From contig CAMOSA010000008.1 of assembly GCA_946624335.1 (NCBI GenBank), positions 1 through 28,831 of the forward strand: DNA of 28,831 bases. Direction: 5' to 3'. The notes under the pieces were generated by a model that saw only the letters and a program-made list of their open reading frames with translations, searched no databases and was not told the DNA's origin. The position numbers and the translations under genes were made by a program. Numbering within the stretch: the stretch's first letter is position 1; every line of letters begins with the position of its first letter. Source of the stretch: an uncultured Prevotellaceae bacterium (GTDB taxonomy: Bacteria > Bacteroidota > Bacteroidia > Bacteroidales > Bacteroidaceae). Below are positions 16,678-24,312 of this stretch, one piece after another.

Positions 16678-18612
16678 ATGTTATCCGTCGAACACCTCTC
16701 CGTTGAGTTCAGCGCACGTCCGTTGTTCACTGATGTCAGTTTTGTCGTGAACGATCGCGACCGCATAGCGCTGACGGGCAAGAACGGAGCCGGCAAGTCG
16801 ACGCTGCTCAAGATTATGTCTGGCGAGCAACAGCCGACATCGGGGAGCGTCGCCGTTGCCCGCGAGACGTCGGTGGCATACCTGCCGCAGGTGATGGATC
16901 TTGCCGATGAACGTAGCGTGATGGACGAAGCCCTGCTGGCTTTCGACCATATCCACGACTTGCAGGCTTCCATAGAGCGCATGAGCGTTGAGATGGCCGA
17001 GCGCACCGACTACGAGAGTGAGGCCTATATGGCCCTCGTGGAGCGTTATACGCGTGCTGAGGAACACTTCCAGTTGATGGGAGGTCTCAACTTCCACGCT
17101 GAGGTCGAGCGTACCCTTATCGGTCTGGGCTTCGAGCGTTCGGACTTCGACCGCCCCACCCGCGAGCTGAGTGGAGGCTGGCGTATGCGCATCGAGTTGG
17201 CCAAGCTATTGCTGCGGCAACCTGACATCCTTCTCCTCGACGAGCCTACGAACCATCTTGACATCGAGAGCATCCAGTGGCTGGAGCAGTATCTGCAACA
17301 GCGCACGGGGGCCGTAGTGCTCGTCTCGCACGACCGTGCTTTTATCAACAACGTGACGAACCGTACCCTCGAGATATCTTGCGGGCGAGTCTGGGACTAC
17401 AAGGTGAAGTACGATGAATATGTCCGTCTGCGAGCCGAACGACGCGAGCAACAGTTGCGGGCCTACGAGAATCAGCAGAAAGAAATTGCCGACCTCAAGG
17501 ATTTCATCGAGCGCTTCCGCTATAAGCCCACGAAAGCCGTGCAGGTGCAGGAGCGTATCAAGCAGCTGAACCGTATCGTACCCATCGAGGTCGACGACGT
17601 CGACAATAGCTCGCTACACCTGAAGTTCCCGCCCTGTCAGCGCAGCGGCGATTTCCCCCTGATCGTCGAGGAGCTGCGCAAGGCCTACGACCACGAGGTC
17701 ATCGCCCACGTCAACCTCACCATCCGTCGAGGCGAGAAAGTCGCCTTCGTGGGGCGCAATGGCGAGGGTAAGTCGACGCTCGTCAAATGCATCCTCGGAG
17801 AGATACCTTTCGAAGGCTCGCTGAAGGTGGGCCACAACGTGCAGGTCGGCTATTTCGCACAGAATCAGGCACAGCTCCTCGACCCCGAGTTGACGGTCTT
17901 CGACACCATCGACCGCGTGGCACGAGGTGATATCCGCACCCGCATCCGTGACATCTTGGGCGCTTTCATGTTCGGCGGCGAGGCTTCCGACAAGAAAGTG
18001 AAGGTGCTCTCGGGCGGTGAGCGTTCGCGATTGGCCATGATCAAGCTGCTGCTCGAGCCCGTCAACTTCCTCATCCTCGACGAGCCTACCAACCATCTTG
18101 ATATGCGTTCGAAGGATGTGCTGAAGGAGGCTATAGCTGCTTTTGACGGCACCGTCATCGTCGTGAGTCATGACCGACAGTTCCTCGACGGTCTGGTGGA
18201 GCGCGTCTATAGCTTTGCCGGAGGTCGTGTGCGCGAATATCTTGGCGGTATCTACGATTGGATTGAGAGCCAGCATCGTGCCGACATCGCAGCCAGAAAG
18301 CCGGAGGCTGCCGTGGCGAAGGTAGCGCCTGCGCCGGCTGTCTCGGCAACGCCGTCGACATCGCGCCTCTCCTACGAGGAGCAGAAGGCCGCGGCACGCC
18401 AGCGACGTAAGCTGGAGAAAGCGGTAGCTGACGCTGAGGCCGAAATCGCACAGCTCGAGGCTGCCCTACACCTCGTCGAAGACCAGCTGTCGACGCCCGA
18501 AGGGTCGGCCGATACGGCGCTCTATGAGCGCCATGCCCGGCTGAAGGCGCAGATGGAGGAGGCCGAGGCTCAGTGGCTCGAAGCGTCCGAGGCGCTTGCA
18601 GGACAAGCGTGA
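16678..18612 (+). CDS. ABC-F family ATPase (ribosome-associated, Uup/YdiF-like)
   Basis: ABC-F proteins have two fused ABC domains and no membrane part; they act on ribosomes in the E-site. Domain 1 has Walker A GKNGAGKST (34-42), signature LSGGWR (164-169) and DEPTNHLD (188-195). Domain 2 has GRNGEGKST (359-367), LSGGERSR (444-451) and DEPTNHLD (468-475). Between them is the charged P-site interaction linker (FRYKPTKAVQVQERIKQLNR). A Lys/Glu/Ala-rich coiled-coil tail occupies about residues 560-644. The ATG at 16678 directly follows an alternating TA tract. It starts 35 bp after mlaF, so co-transcription is likely. I see nothing that marks it as a resistance-type ABC-F. Confidence 0.92.
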   Translation: MLSVEHLSVEFSARPLFTDVSFVVNDRDRIALTGKNGAGKSTLLKIMSGEQQPTSGSVAVARETSVAYLPQVMDLADERSVMDEALLAFDHIHDLQASIERMSVEMAERTDYESEAYMALVERYTRAEEHFQLMGGLNFHAEVERTLIGLGFERSDFDRPTRELSGGWRMRIELAKLLLRQPDILLLDEPTNHLDIESIQWLEQYLQQRTGAVVLVSHDRAFINNVTNRTLEISCGRVWDYKVKYDEYVRLRAERREQQLRAYENQQKEIADLKDFIERFRYKPTKAVQVQERIKQLNRIVPIEVDDVDNSSLHLKFPPCQRSGDFPLIVEELRKAYDHEVIAHVNLTIRRGEKVAFVGRNGEGKSTLVKCILGEIPFEGSLKVGHNVQVGYFAQNQAQLLDPELTVFDTIDRVARGDIRTRIRDILGAFMFGGEASDKKVKVLSGGERSRLAMIKLLLEPVNFLILDEPTNHLDMRSKDVLKEAIAAFDGTVIVVSHDRQFLDGLVERVYSFAGGRVREYLGGIYDWIESQHRADIAARKPEAAVAKVAPAPAVSATPSTSRLSYEEQKAAARQRRKLEKAVADAEAEIAQLEAALHLVEDQLSTPEGSADTALYERHARLKAQMEEAEAQWLEASEALAGQA

Positions 18613-18685
18613 ACGGCAACCTCCTGACCAAGGACGGCGGCACCAGTATCGAAACAATCTAACAACAATAATATATTCACCAGTT

Positions 18686-20716
18686 ATGAAGATCAAACAC
18701 TTTTTGCCAATGATGGTCCTTCCGCTCATCAGTGCATGTGGCGGACATCAGACAACCCTCACGACGGGCATCGACCTCAACAACCTCGACACGACAGCCT
18801 CTGCCGGTACCGATTTCTACACGTATGCTTGTGGCGGATGGATGAAATCTCATCCCCTCACTGCCGAGTATTCCCGCTTCGGCAGTTTCGACCAGCTGGC
18901 TGAAAACAACAATGAACAGCTGCGCGAACTCATCGAGGGCGTTGCCGCACAGCAGAACGAGGCAGGTAGCATCGCCGAGAAGATTGCGATGATGTACAAC
19001 AGTGTCATGGATAGCGTGAGCCTCAACAAACAGGGTATTGAACCGATCCGCAAAGACCTGCAGAGCATCGCGGCGTGCTATGACAAGGACGAGCTCTTCC
19101 GCCTCTATTCCTCCTTGCAGGTCAAGGGCGTGGGCGGTCTGTTCGGCTTCTATATCGACGCCGACATCAAGGACAGCAAGAACAACTTGCTGCAGATCGT
19201 GCAGAGCGGCCTCGTCATGGGGCAGCGCGAGTACTACCTCGACAGCGACTCGGCCACGACGGCCATACGCGATGCCTACAAGCACTATATGGCTCAGCTC
19301 CTGACGCGTTGCAAGGTGGCAGCGGTCGAGGAGGTCGGTGCGCGCGTTGATGCCGTACTGGCTTTTGAGACACGTCTGGCTCAGGTGTCACGCACCCGCA
19401 CCGACCTGCGCGACGACGAGAAGAACTACAACAAGATGGCCTTTGCCGAGCTCCTCAAGGATTATCCGGGCATCAGCTGGAAGCAGTACTTCGGTGTCCA
19501 CGGCGCCAATGACATCCAGCAGGTCAGCGTCGGTCAGCCCGAAGTCATCCATGAGATCGAGGCGATGTGGGCCGACACCGATATCCAAGTGCTGAAGGAC
19601 TATATCTCCTGGCAGCTCATCAACGCCGCTGCCGGCTGTCTCGACGATGACATGCGTGCGGCCAGCTTCGACTTCTTCGGTCGTGTCATGAGCGGCCGTC
19701 AGGAGGACCGTCCGCGCTGGAAGCGTGCCGTGGCAGCCACCGAGAGTGCCCTCGGCGAAGCCGTGGGACAGCTCTACGTCGAGAAGTATTTCCCCGCTGC
19801 AGCCAAGGAACGCATGGTCCAGCTGGTCAAGAACCTGCAGGTCGCCCTCGGAGAGCGCATCGACGCTCAGGAGTGGATGTCCGACTCCACCAAGGCTGTG
19901 GCCCACGACAAGCTCAATGCCTTCATCGTCAAGGTGGGCTACCCCGACAAGTGGCGTGACTACTCCACGCTGGAGATCGGCCGCAACTACTGGGAGAACA
20001 TGAAGAACACGTCGATGTGGGCTGTCCGTGACATGATTGAGAAGAAGCTCAACAAGCCCGTCGACAACACGGTCTGGTATATGACCCCGCAGACCGTCAA
20101 TGCCTACTACAACCCCACCACCAATGAGATCTGCTTCCCTGCCGGCATCCTGCAGCCGCCCTTCTTCGACATGAACGCCGACGATGCTTTCAACTACGGA
20201 GCCATTGGCGTCGTCATCGGTCACGAGATGACTCACGGCTTCGACGATCAGGGCGCTAAGTTCGACAAGGACGGCAACCTGCGTCAGTGGTGGACCGAGG
20301 AGGACACACGCCGCTTCGAGGAGCGCACGCAGGTCATGCGCCGCTTCTTCGACGCTATCGAGGTGCTGCCCGGCCTGCAGGCCAACGGACAGCTCACCTT
20401 AGGCGAGAATATGGCTGACCACGGTGGCCTGCAGGTGGCCTTCCAAGCCTTCAAGAACGCTACGAAGGACGCCCCGCTGCCCACCGAGGACGGCTTCACG
20501 CCCGAGCAACGTTTCTTCCTGGCCTATGCCGGCGTATGGGCAGGCAATATCCGCGACGAGGAGATCCGCAAGCGCACAAAGTCCGACCCTCATGCCCTCG
20601 GACGCTGGCGCGTCAACGGCGCACTGCCTCACATCGATGCATGGTATGACGCTTTCGGCATCACCGAGGCTGACCCCATGTTTGTGCCTAAAGCTGAGCG
20701 CGTCACTATATGGTAA
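18686..20716 (+). CDS. M13 family zinc metallopeptidase lipoprotein (PepO/neprilysin-like)
   Basis: M13 enzymes are zinc endopeptidases that cut short peptides. The protein (676 aa) has a lipoprotein signal peptide with lipobox ISAC and Cys18, so it is probably anchored in the envelope facing the periplasm or cell surface. The active site is VIGHEMTHGFDDQG with His513, Glu514 and His517; the third zinc ligand is Glu574 in GENMADHGG, with Asp578. Upstream are the family motifs VNAYYNPTTNEICFPAGILQ and, near the end, WRVNGALPHIDAWYDAFGI and a C-terminal VTIW. The start is ATG 18686, 73 bp after the ABC-F gene; no separate promoter is obvious. PepO is the nearest bacterial name, but the orthology is not certain. 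Confidence 0.95.
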   Translation: MKIKHFLPMMVLPLISACGGHQTTLTTGIDLNNLDTTASAGTDFYTYACGGWMKSHPLTAEYSRFGSFDQLAENNNEQLRELIEGVAAQQNEAGSIAEKIAMMYNSVMDSVSLNKQGIEPIRKDLQSIAACYDKDELFRLYSSLQVKGVGGLFGFYIDADIKDSKNNLLQIVQSGLVMGQREYYLDSDSATTAIRDAYKHYMAQLLTRCKVAAVEEVGARVDAVLAFETRLAQVSRTRTDLRDDEKNYNKMAFAELLKDYPGISWKQYFGVHGANDIQQVSVGQPEVIHEIEAMWADTDIQVLKDYISWQLINAAAGCLDDDMRAASFDFFGRVMSGRQEDRPRWKRAVAATESALGEAVGQLYVEKYFPAAAKERMVQLVKNLQVALGERIDAQEWMSDSTKAVAHDKLNAFIVKVGYPDKWRDYSTLEIGRNYWENMKNTSMWAVRDMIEKKLNKPVDNTVWYMTPQTVNAYYNPTTNEICFPAGILQPPFFDMNADDAFNYGAIGVVIGHEMTHGFDDQGAKFDKDGNLRQWWTEEDTRRFEERTQVMRRFFDAIEVLPGLQANGQLTLGENMADHGGLQVAFQAFKNATKDAPLPTEDGFTPEQRFFLAYAGVWAGNIRDEEIRKRTKSDPHALGRWRVNGALPHIDAWYDAFGITEADPMFVPKAERVTIW

Positions 20717-20776
20717 GTCGGAAGGTTGAAGGTCGGAAGGCTCATCTTTCGACCTTCAACCTTTCAGCCCTCAACT
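20717..20776. repeat. Inverted repeat / degenerate octamers between the M13 gene and metA
   Basis: A 14-bp perfect inverted repeat (AAGGTTGAAGGTCG at 20722-20735; complement at 20750-20763) encloses a 14-nt loop. The sequence also has a loose ~8-bp period (TTTCGACC, TTCAACCT, TTCAGCCC). No U tract follows, so termination is uncertain. Confidence 0.65.
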
Positions 20777-20792
20777 TAAAAACAGCCCTCGT

Positions 20793-21710
20793 ATGCCACT
20801 ACGACTCCCCGACAAACTTCCTGCCATAGACCTCCTACAGCAGGAGAATATCTTCGTCATGGGTTCGACGCGCGCCGCCACGCAGGACATACGTCCTCTG
20901 CGCATCGTCGTGCTCAACCTGATGCCCATCAAGATCACCACCGAGACTGACCTCGTCCGTGTGCTCTCCAACACTCCGCTACAGCTCGACCTGACCTTCA
21001 TGAAGATCAAGAGTCACACGTCCAAGAACACGCCAGTGGAACACATGAAGGCGTTCTACAAGGACTTCGATGTCTTGCGCGAGCATAAGTTCGACGGCAT
21101 GATCATCACGGGAGCTCCTGTTGAGCACCTCGAGTTTGAGGAGGTGAACTATTGGGATGAGATGAAGGAGATCTTCGACTGGGCACGCACTCACGTCACC
21201 TCGACGCTTTACATCTGCTGGGCAGCCCAAGCCGGGCTCTACTACCACTATCAAGTGCCCAAGTACTCGTTGCCCGCCAAGATGTTCGGTATCTTTCCCC
21301 AGAAGCCTCTCGACCCGAGCCTGCCCATCTTCCGGGGCTTTGATGACATCTTCTATATGCCTCACAGCCGCCACACCGAGGTGCGGCGACACGACATCGA
21401 AGACGTGGGCGACCTGACCATCATCGCCGAGAGCGAGGAGTCGGGCGTGAGCATCGTCATGGCACGTGGCGGGCGTGAGTTCTTCATCACCGGCCATGCT
21501 GAATACTCGCCGCTGACGCTCGACACGGAGTATCGCCGCGACCTCAGCAAGGGATTGCCCATCAGCCTGCCGCGCCACTACTACCGGGCTGACAACCCCG
21601 ACCTCGGGCCCGTCGTCACGTGGCGTGCTCATGCCAACCTGTTGTTCACCAACTGGCTCAACTATTACGTCTATCAGGAGACCCCCTACAACATCGACTC
21701 CATCCATTAA
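20793..21710 (+). CDS. metA: Homoserine O-acyltransferase MetA (predicted to use acetyl-CoA)
   Basis: MetA acylates homoserine, the first specific step of methionine synthesis. The 305-aa protein has the catalytic Cys142 (LYICWAAQAGLYYHY), His235 and Glu237 (FITGHAEYSP), and the family motifs VLNLMPIKITTETD and FYKDFDVLREHKFDGMI. Position 111, in TGAPVEHLEFEEV, is Glu. In this family Glu111 (as in Bacillus cereus MetA) goes with acetyl-CoA use, while Gly111 (as in E. coli) goes with succinyl-CoA. The product is therefore probably O-acetylhomoserine despite the usual 'succinyltransferase' name. It follows the M13 gene by 76 bp; no SAM riboswitch fits in that gap. Confidence 0.96.
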   Translation: MPLRLPDKLPAIDLLQQENIFVMGSTRAATQDIRPLRIVVLNLMPIKITTETDLVRVLSNTPLQLDLTFMKIKSHTSKNTPVEHMKAFYKDFDVLREHKFDGMIITGAPVEHLEFEEVNYWDEMKEIFDWARTHVTSTLYICWAAQAGLYYHYQVPKYSLPAKMFGIFPQKPLDPSLPIFRGFDDIFYMPHSRHTEVRRHDIEDVGDLTIIAESEESGVSIVMARGGREFFITGHAEYSPLTLDTEYRRDLSKGLPISLPRHYYRADNPDLGPVVTWRAHANLLFTNWLNYYVYQETPYNIDSIH

Positions 21711-21759
21711 CGGATTAACGGATCGACAGATTAACAAATAAACGGATCAACCCAATAAC
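21704..21759. repeat. Octamer array (GGATTAAC type) from the metA stop to the U32 start
   Basis: Seven octamers in exact phase: CCATTAAC (holding the metA TAA), GGATTAAC, GGATCGAC, AGATTAAC, AAATAAAC, GGATCAAC, CCAATAAC. The array fills the whole spacer, leaving one base before the GTG start. AGATTAAC is identical to the complement of the main unit at 1325-1440. Confidence 0.8.
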
Positions 21760-21760
21760 A

Positions 21761-23611
21761 GTGCCCCGTAGCATCGAACTTCTCTCTCCGGCCCGTAACC
21801 TTGAATGTGGCATCGAGGCCGTCCGCCATGGCGCCGACGCCGTCTATATCGGTGCCCCGCGTTTCGGCGCCCGTGCTGCGGCCGGCAACAGTGTGGCTGA
21901 TATCGAAGCCCTTGTGCGATATGCCCACGTCTTCGGCGTCAGTATTTATGTGACGGTGAATACGTTGCTGTACGACGACGAGGTCGCCGCGGTCGACAGC
22001 CTCATCGACGAGCTGCAGGCAGCAGGGGTTGATGCGCTCATCGTTCAAGACCCTCGCGTCGCGACCATCAACCATGGCCGTCTGCCGCTGCACGCCTCCA
22101 CGCAGATGGACAACCGCACCGTCGCCGATGTCCGTGCCCGTCTCGAGGCGGGTTATGAGCAGACCGTGCTGGCCCGAGAGCTCTCCCTCGACGACATCCG
22201 GGCCATTCACGCCGCCGTGCCGGCGATGCCCCTCGAAGCCTTCGTCCATGGCGCGCTCTGCGTCAGCTATAGCGGCCGTTGCTATGCCAGCGAGTACTGC
22301 TTCTCGCGTAGCGCCAACCGTGGCGAGTGTGCGCAGTTCTGCCGCTTGCCCTTTGACCTCACCGATGCTGACGGCCGTGTCGTCATCGACCCTCGCAGCG
22401 GCCGGCCCTTGCGCCAACGTCATCTGCTCTCGCTGCGCGACATGAACCGCGCTGCCGACCTTGAGGCCATGATGGACGCCGGCGTAACCTCTTTTAAGAT
22501 AGAGGGCCGGCTGAAGGACGTCAGCTATGTCAAGAACACCACCGCCTACTATCGACAGCGCATCGATGCCATCATCGAGCGCCGGGCGGACGAGTTCTGC
22601 CGCTCCTCCTACGGCCGCAGCACCTTCACCTTCACGCCCGACCTGCAGAAGAGCTTCAACCGGCGCTTCACCGACTATTTCCTCCATGGCCGCACGTCGT
22701 CGCTCTCGTGCTTTGCCACGCCTAAAGCCATCGGCGAGCCCGTAGGCACCGTCAAGGACGTCCGTCTCACGCCAGCCTCGCTCTCGGTAGCCGGCACACA
22801 CGCCTTTGCCAATGGCGACGGTCTCTGCTTCTTTGACGCCGACGATCGCCTGCAGGGCTTCCGTGTCAACCGTGTCGACGACCATGGCCGTCTCTTCCCC
22901 GCCGATCCTTCCGCCCTCGCAGCCTTGCACAAGGGCACGCCCCTCTATCGCAACGTCGACGCAGCCTTCGAGCGCCTTCTCAGCCGTCCCTCCGCCGACC
23001 GTCGTCTGGCTGTGAGCTGGCTCATCGCTGATGCTCCGGGCGGCGACGGCTTCTGTCTCACCCTGACAGCCGAAGACGGCCGCACGGTGACGCGCCGCTT
23101 CGACTACCCCCATGAGACGGCCCGCACGCCGCAGGCCGATAACCTGCGCCGTCAGCTCTCGCGCCTCGGCGACACCCCTTTCGCCACCGATGCTTCGGCC
23201 ATCACCATCGCCCTCTCTGCAGACAGCTTTATCCCGTCCTCCGTCCTCGCCGACTGGCGCCGTGCCCTGTGCGATGCGCTCCTCGCGATGCCCGTAGTGA
23301 CCCCGTCGGCAGTCCCGTCTTCAGTCCCGTCGTCAGCTGTCTCCCTGCAGGTCCAGACTCCCATGACCTCCGGCTCAGCACCATCTGCCGAGCCCGCCTC
23401 ACCTCAGCCGTCATCCGCAGCACCGCTGATGACCTGCCGCTTCTGTCTGCGCCATGCCTTAGGCTATTGTACGCGCGATGGACGTCGGCTGCCATGGCCC
23501 GAGCCTTTGTCGTTGCGCCTTGCCGACGGTCGCTCCTTCCCGCTGCGCTTCGACTGCCGCCGTTGCGAGATGCAAGTCCTCCGTCCATCTCAAGAGTCAG
23601 TCATGCCATGA
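21761..23611 (+). CDS. U32 family protein, RlhA-like (23S rRNA hydroxylation type)
   Basis: Although called peptidases, U32 proteins of this branch (RlhA, TrhP) act in RNA hydroxylation and carry a metal-binding cysteine cluster. The N-terminal barrel reads IELLSPARNLECGIEAVRHG then DAVYIGAPRFGAR; the signature is FVHGALCVSYSGRCYASEYC then SANRGECAQFCR (about residues 162-196), followed by SFKIEGRLKDVSYVKNTTAYYR as in RlhA. Residues about 300-500 fit the DUF3656-like extension. A Ser/Pro/Ala-rich stretch (about 510-553) separates this from a C-terminal cysteine segment (CRFCLRHALGYC and CRRC). The start is GTG at 21761, supported by alignment with the family N-terminus. Its stop overlaps the next start (ATGA). 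The specific RNA target is inferred. Confidence 0.88.
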   Translation: MPRSIELLSPARNLECGIEAVRHGADAVYIGAPRFGARAAAGNSVADIEALVRYAHVFGVSIYVTVNTLLYDDEVAAVDSLIDELQAAGVDALIVQDPRVATINHGRLPLHASTQMDNRTVADVRARLEAGYEQTVLARELSLDDIRAIHAAVPAMPLEAFVHGALCVSYSGRCYASEYCFSRSANRGECAQFCRLPFDLTDADGRVVIDPRSGRPLRQRHLLSLRDMNRAADLEAMMDAGVTSFKIEGRLKDVSYVKNTTAYYRQRIDAIIERRADEFCRSSYGRSTFTFTPDLQKSFNRRFTDYFLHGRTSSLSCFATPKAIGEPVGTVKDVRLTPASLSVAGTHAFANGDGLCFFDADDRLQGFRVNRVDDHGRLFPADPSALAALHKGTPLYRNVDAAFERLLSRPSADRRLAVSWLIADAPGGDGFCLTLTAEDGRTVTRRFDYPHETARTPQADNLRRQLSRLGDTPFATDASAITIALSADSFIPSSVLADWRRALCDALLAMPVVTPSAVPSSVPSSAVSLQVQTPMTSGSAPSAEPASPQPSSAAPLMTCRFCLRHALGYCTRDGRRLPWPEPLSLRLADGRSFPLRFDCRRCEMQVLRPSQESVMP

Positions 23612-23853
23612 TCACGCGCGACAGCATCGAGACCGCCTACAGCTTCTTTCATCAGAAGCGTAATGTCTATATTCACTCAACCCTCGACTGGCAGAAGGAT
23701 GACATCGAGTATGCCATCGCCGCCTATGCCGACGACATGAGTCGCGAATTGCTCGAGAGTCTTGCCGACGGCCGAGCCGATTTCCTCAAAGACCACAAGC
23801 GTTTCCTGCCCGACATCACTCAGGCCGTAGAACGCCTCGAAGCCATGCTTTGA
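23608..23853 (+). CDS. Small conserved-looking 81-aa protein coupled to the U32 gene
   Basis: I do not recognise a named family. The protein begins MITRDSIETAYSFFHQKRN, contains STLDWQKDDIEYAIAAYADD, and ends in a helix (ITQAVERLEAML). It is soluble, mostly helical and acidic-amphipathic, without signal peptide or cysteines. The ATG overlaps the TGA of the U32 gene (ATGA), so translation is probably coupled. The next feature is a strong hairpin, which supports this being the last gene of the plus-strand series. A longer upstream reading in this frame is an alternative-frame shadow of the U32 gene. Confidence 0.8.
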   Translation: MITRDSIETAYSFFHQKRNVYIHSTLDWQKDDIEYAIAAYADDMSRELLESLADGRADFLKDHKRFLPDITQAVERLEAML

Positions 23854-23866
23854 GCGCCGGCATAAA

Positions 23867-23909
23867 GAGTAAGCCCGCATGATCTGGCGTTGATCATGCG
23901 GGCTTACTC
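23867..23909 (+). terminator. Perfect 18-bp hairpin after the 81-aa gene
   Basis: Arms 23867-23884 and 23892-23909 are exact reverse complements (GAGTAAGCCCGCATGATC) around a 7-nt loop, 13 bp after the stop codon. There is no U tract, so it may also be an RNA 3'-end stabiliser. The loop region TCTGGCGTTGA recurs at 23919-23929. Confidence 0.65.
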
Positions 23910-23955
23910 GTAGTATCGTCTGGCGTTGAGGCAGGCCACGGAGGCTGCTGCTATT

Positions 23956-24065
23956 GGCTGCTCTCTTTGTCACGGCTGGCTGCTCTCTCTGCCACGGCTG
24001 GCTGCTCTCTCTGCCACGGCTGGCTGCTCTCTCTGCCACGGCTGGCTGCTCTCTCAACAACGGCT
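23956..24065. repeat. Five tandem 22-bp repeats (GGCTGCTCTCT... type)
   Basis: Five units in exact 22-bp phase, each GGCTGCTCTCT followed by an 11-bp part that reads CTGCCACGGCT in the three central copies. The first and last copies have changes (TTGTCACGGCT, CAACAACGGCT). A decayed copy of the second half appears near 24098. Because 22 is not a multiple of three the frame rotates, so coding is unlikely. Confidence 0.9.
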
Positions 24066-24126
24066 AATCGTTATGGCTACCTCGACTGGTCGTTGGGGTT
24101 GCCACGGCTGGCCGTTAGAGGTGGAT

Positions 24127-24280
24127 CACCAAGGTGGGCCACCTTGAGCACCTAGGTGTGTAAGGCTTCACACCTAAGTGTGTCGAGCTTCACGCCTATG
24201 TGTGTTGAACTTCACGCCTATGTGTGTTGAACTTCACGCCTATGTGTGTTGAGCTTCATGCCTATGTGTTATTGGGATAG
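24127..24280. repeat. Seven tandem 22-bp repeats with CACCTAGGTGTG-type core
   Basis: Units start at 24127, 24149, 24171, 24193, 24215, 24237 and 24259. The core changes from CACCAAGGTGG through CACCTAGGTGTG and CACCTAAGTGTG to CGCCTATGTGTG; the tail is mostly TTGAACTTCA or similar. The first unit makes a perfect palindrome (CAAGGTG-GGC-CACCTTG, 24130-24146). Two units of the same family occur at 27903-27946. With the other array this fills the 459-bp gap between the 81-aa gene and the M15 gene, where I see no gene. Confidence 0.9.
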
Positions 24281-24312
24281 GGCTTGGCCGTGCGGCCGCT
24301 GACGGGCAAGTG

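Noticed and set aside
19388..20236. Open frame of 282 codons on the minus strand opposite the M13 peptidase gene
   Set aside because: Antisense shadow; the M13 catalytic motifs lie in the plus-strand frame.
20717..20792. SAM riboswitch before metA
   Set aside because: The gap is only 76 bp and holds an inverted repeat with no riboswitch core.
21731..23113. Long open frame (460 codons) on the minus strand opposite the U32 gene
   Set aside because: It has no recognisable motif, and the opposite strand carries a clear U32/RlhA-like protein. High GC in this region keeps antisense frames open.
23926..24155. Short open frames across the 22-bp repeats giving CHGWLLSLPRLAALS-type peptides
   Set aside because: The period is not a multiple of three, several frames are open on both strands, and there is no start signal or conserved protein feature.
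23956..24280. CRISPR array
   Set aside because: Repeats are directly adjacent without spacers, units are 22 bp and degenerate, and no cas gene is present.
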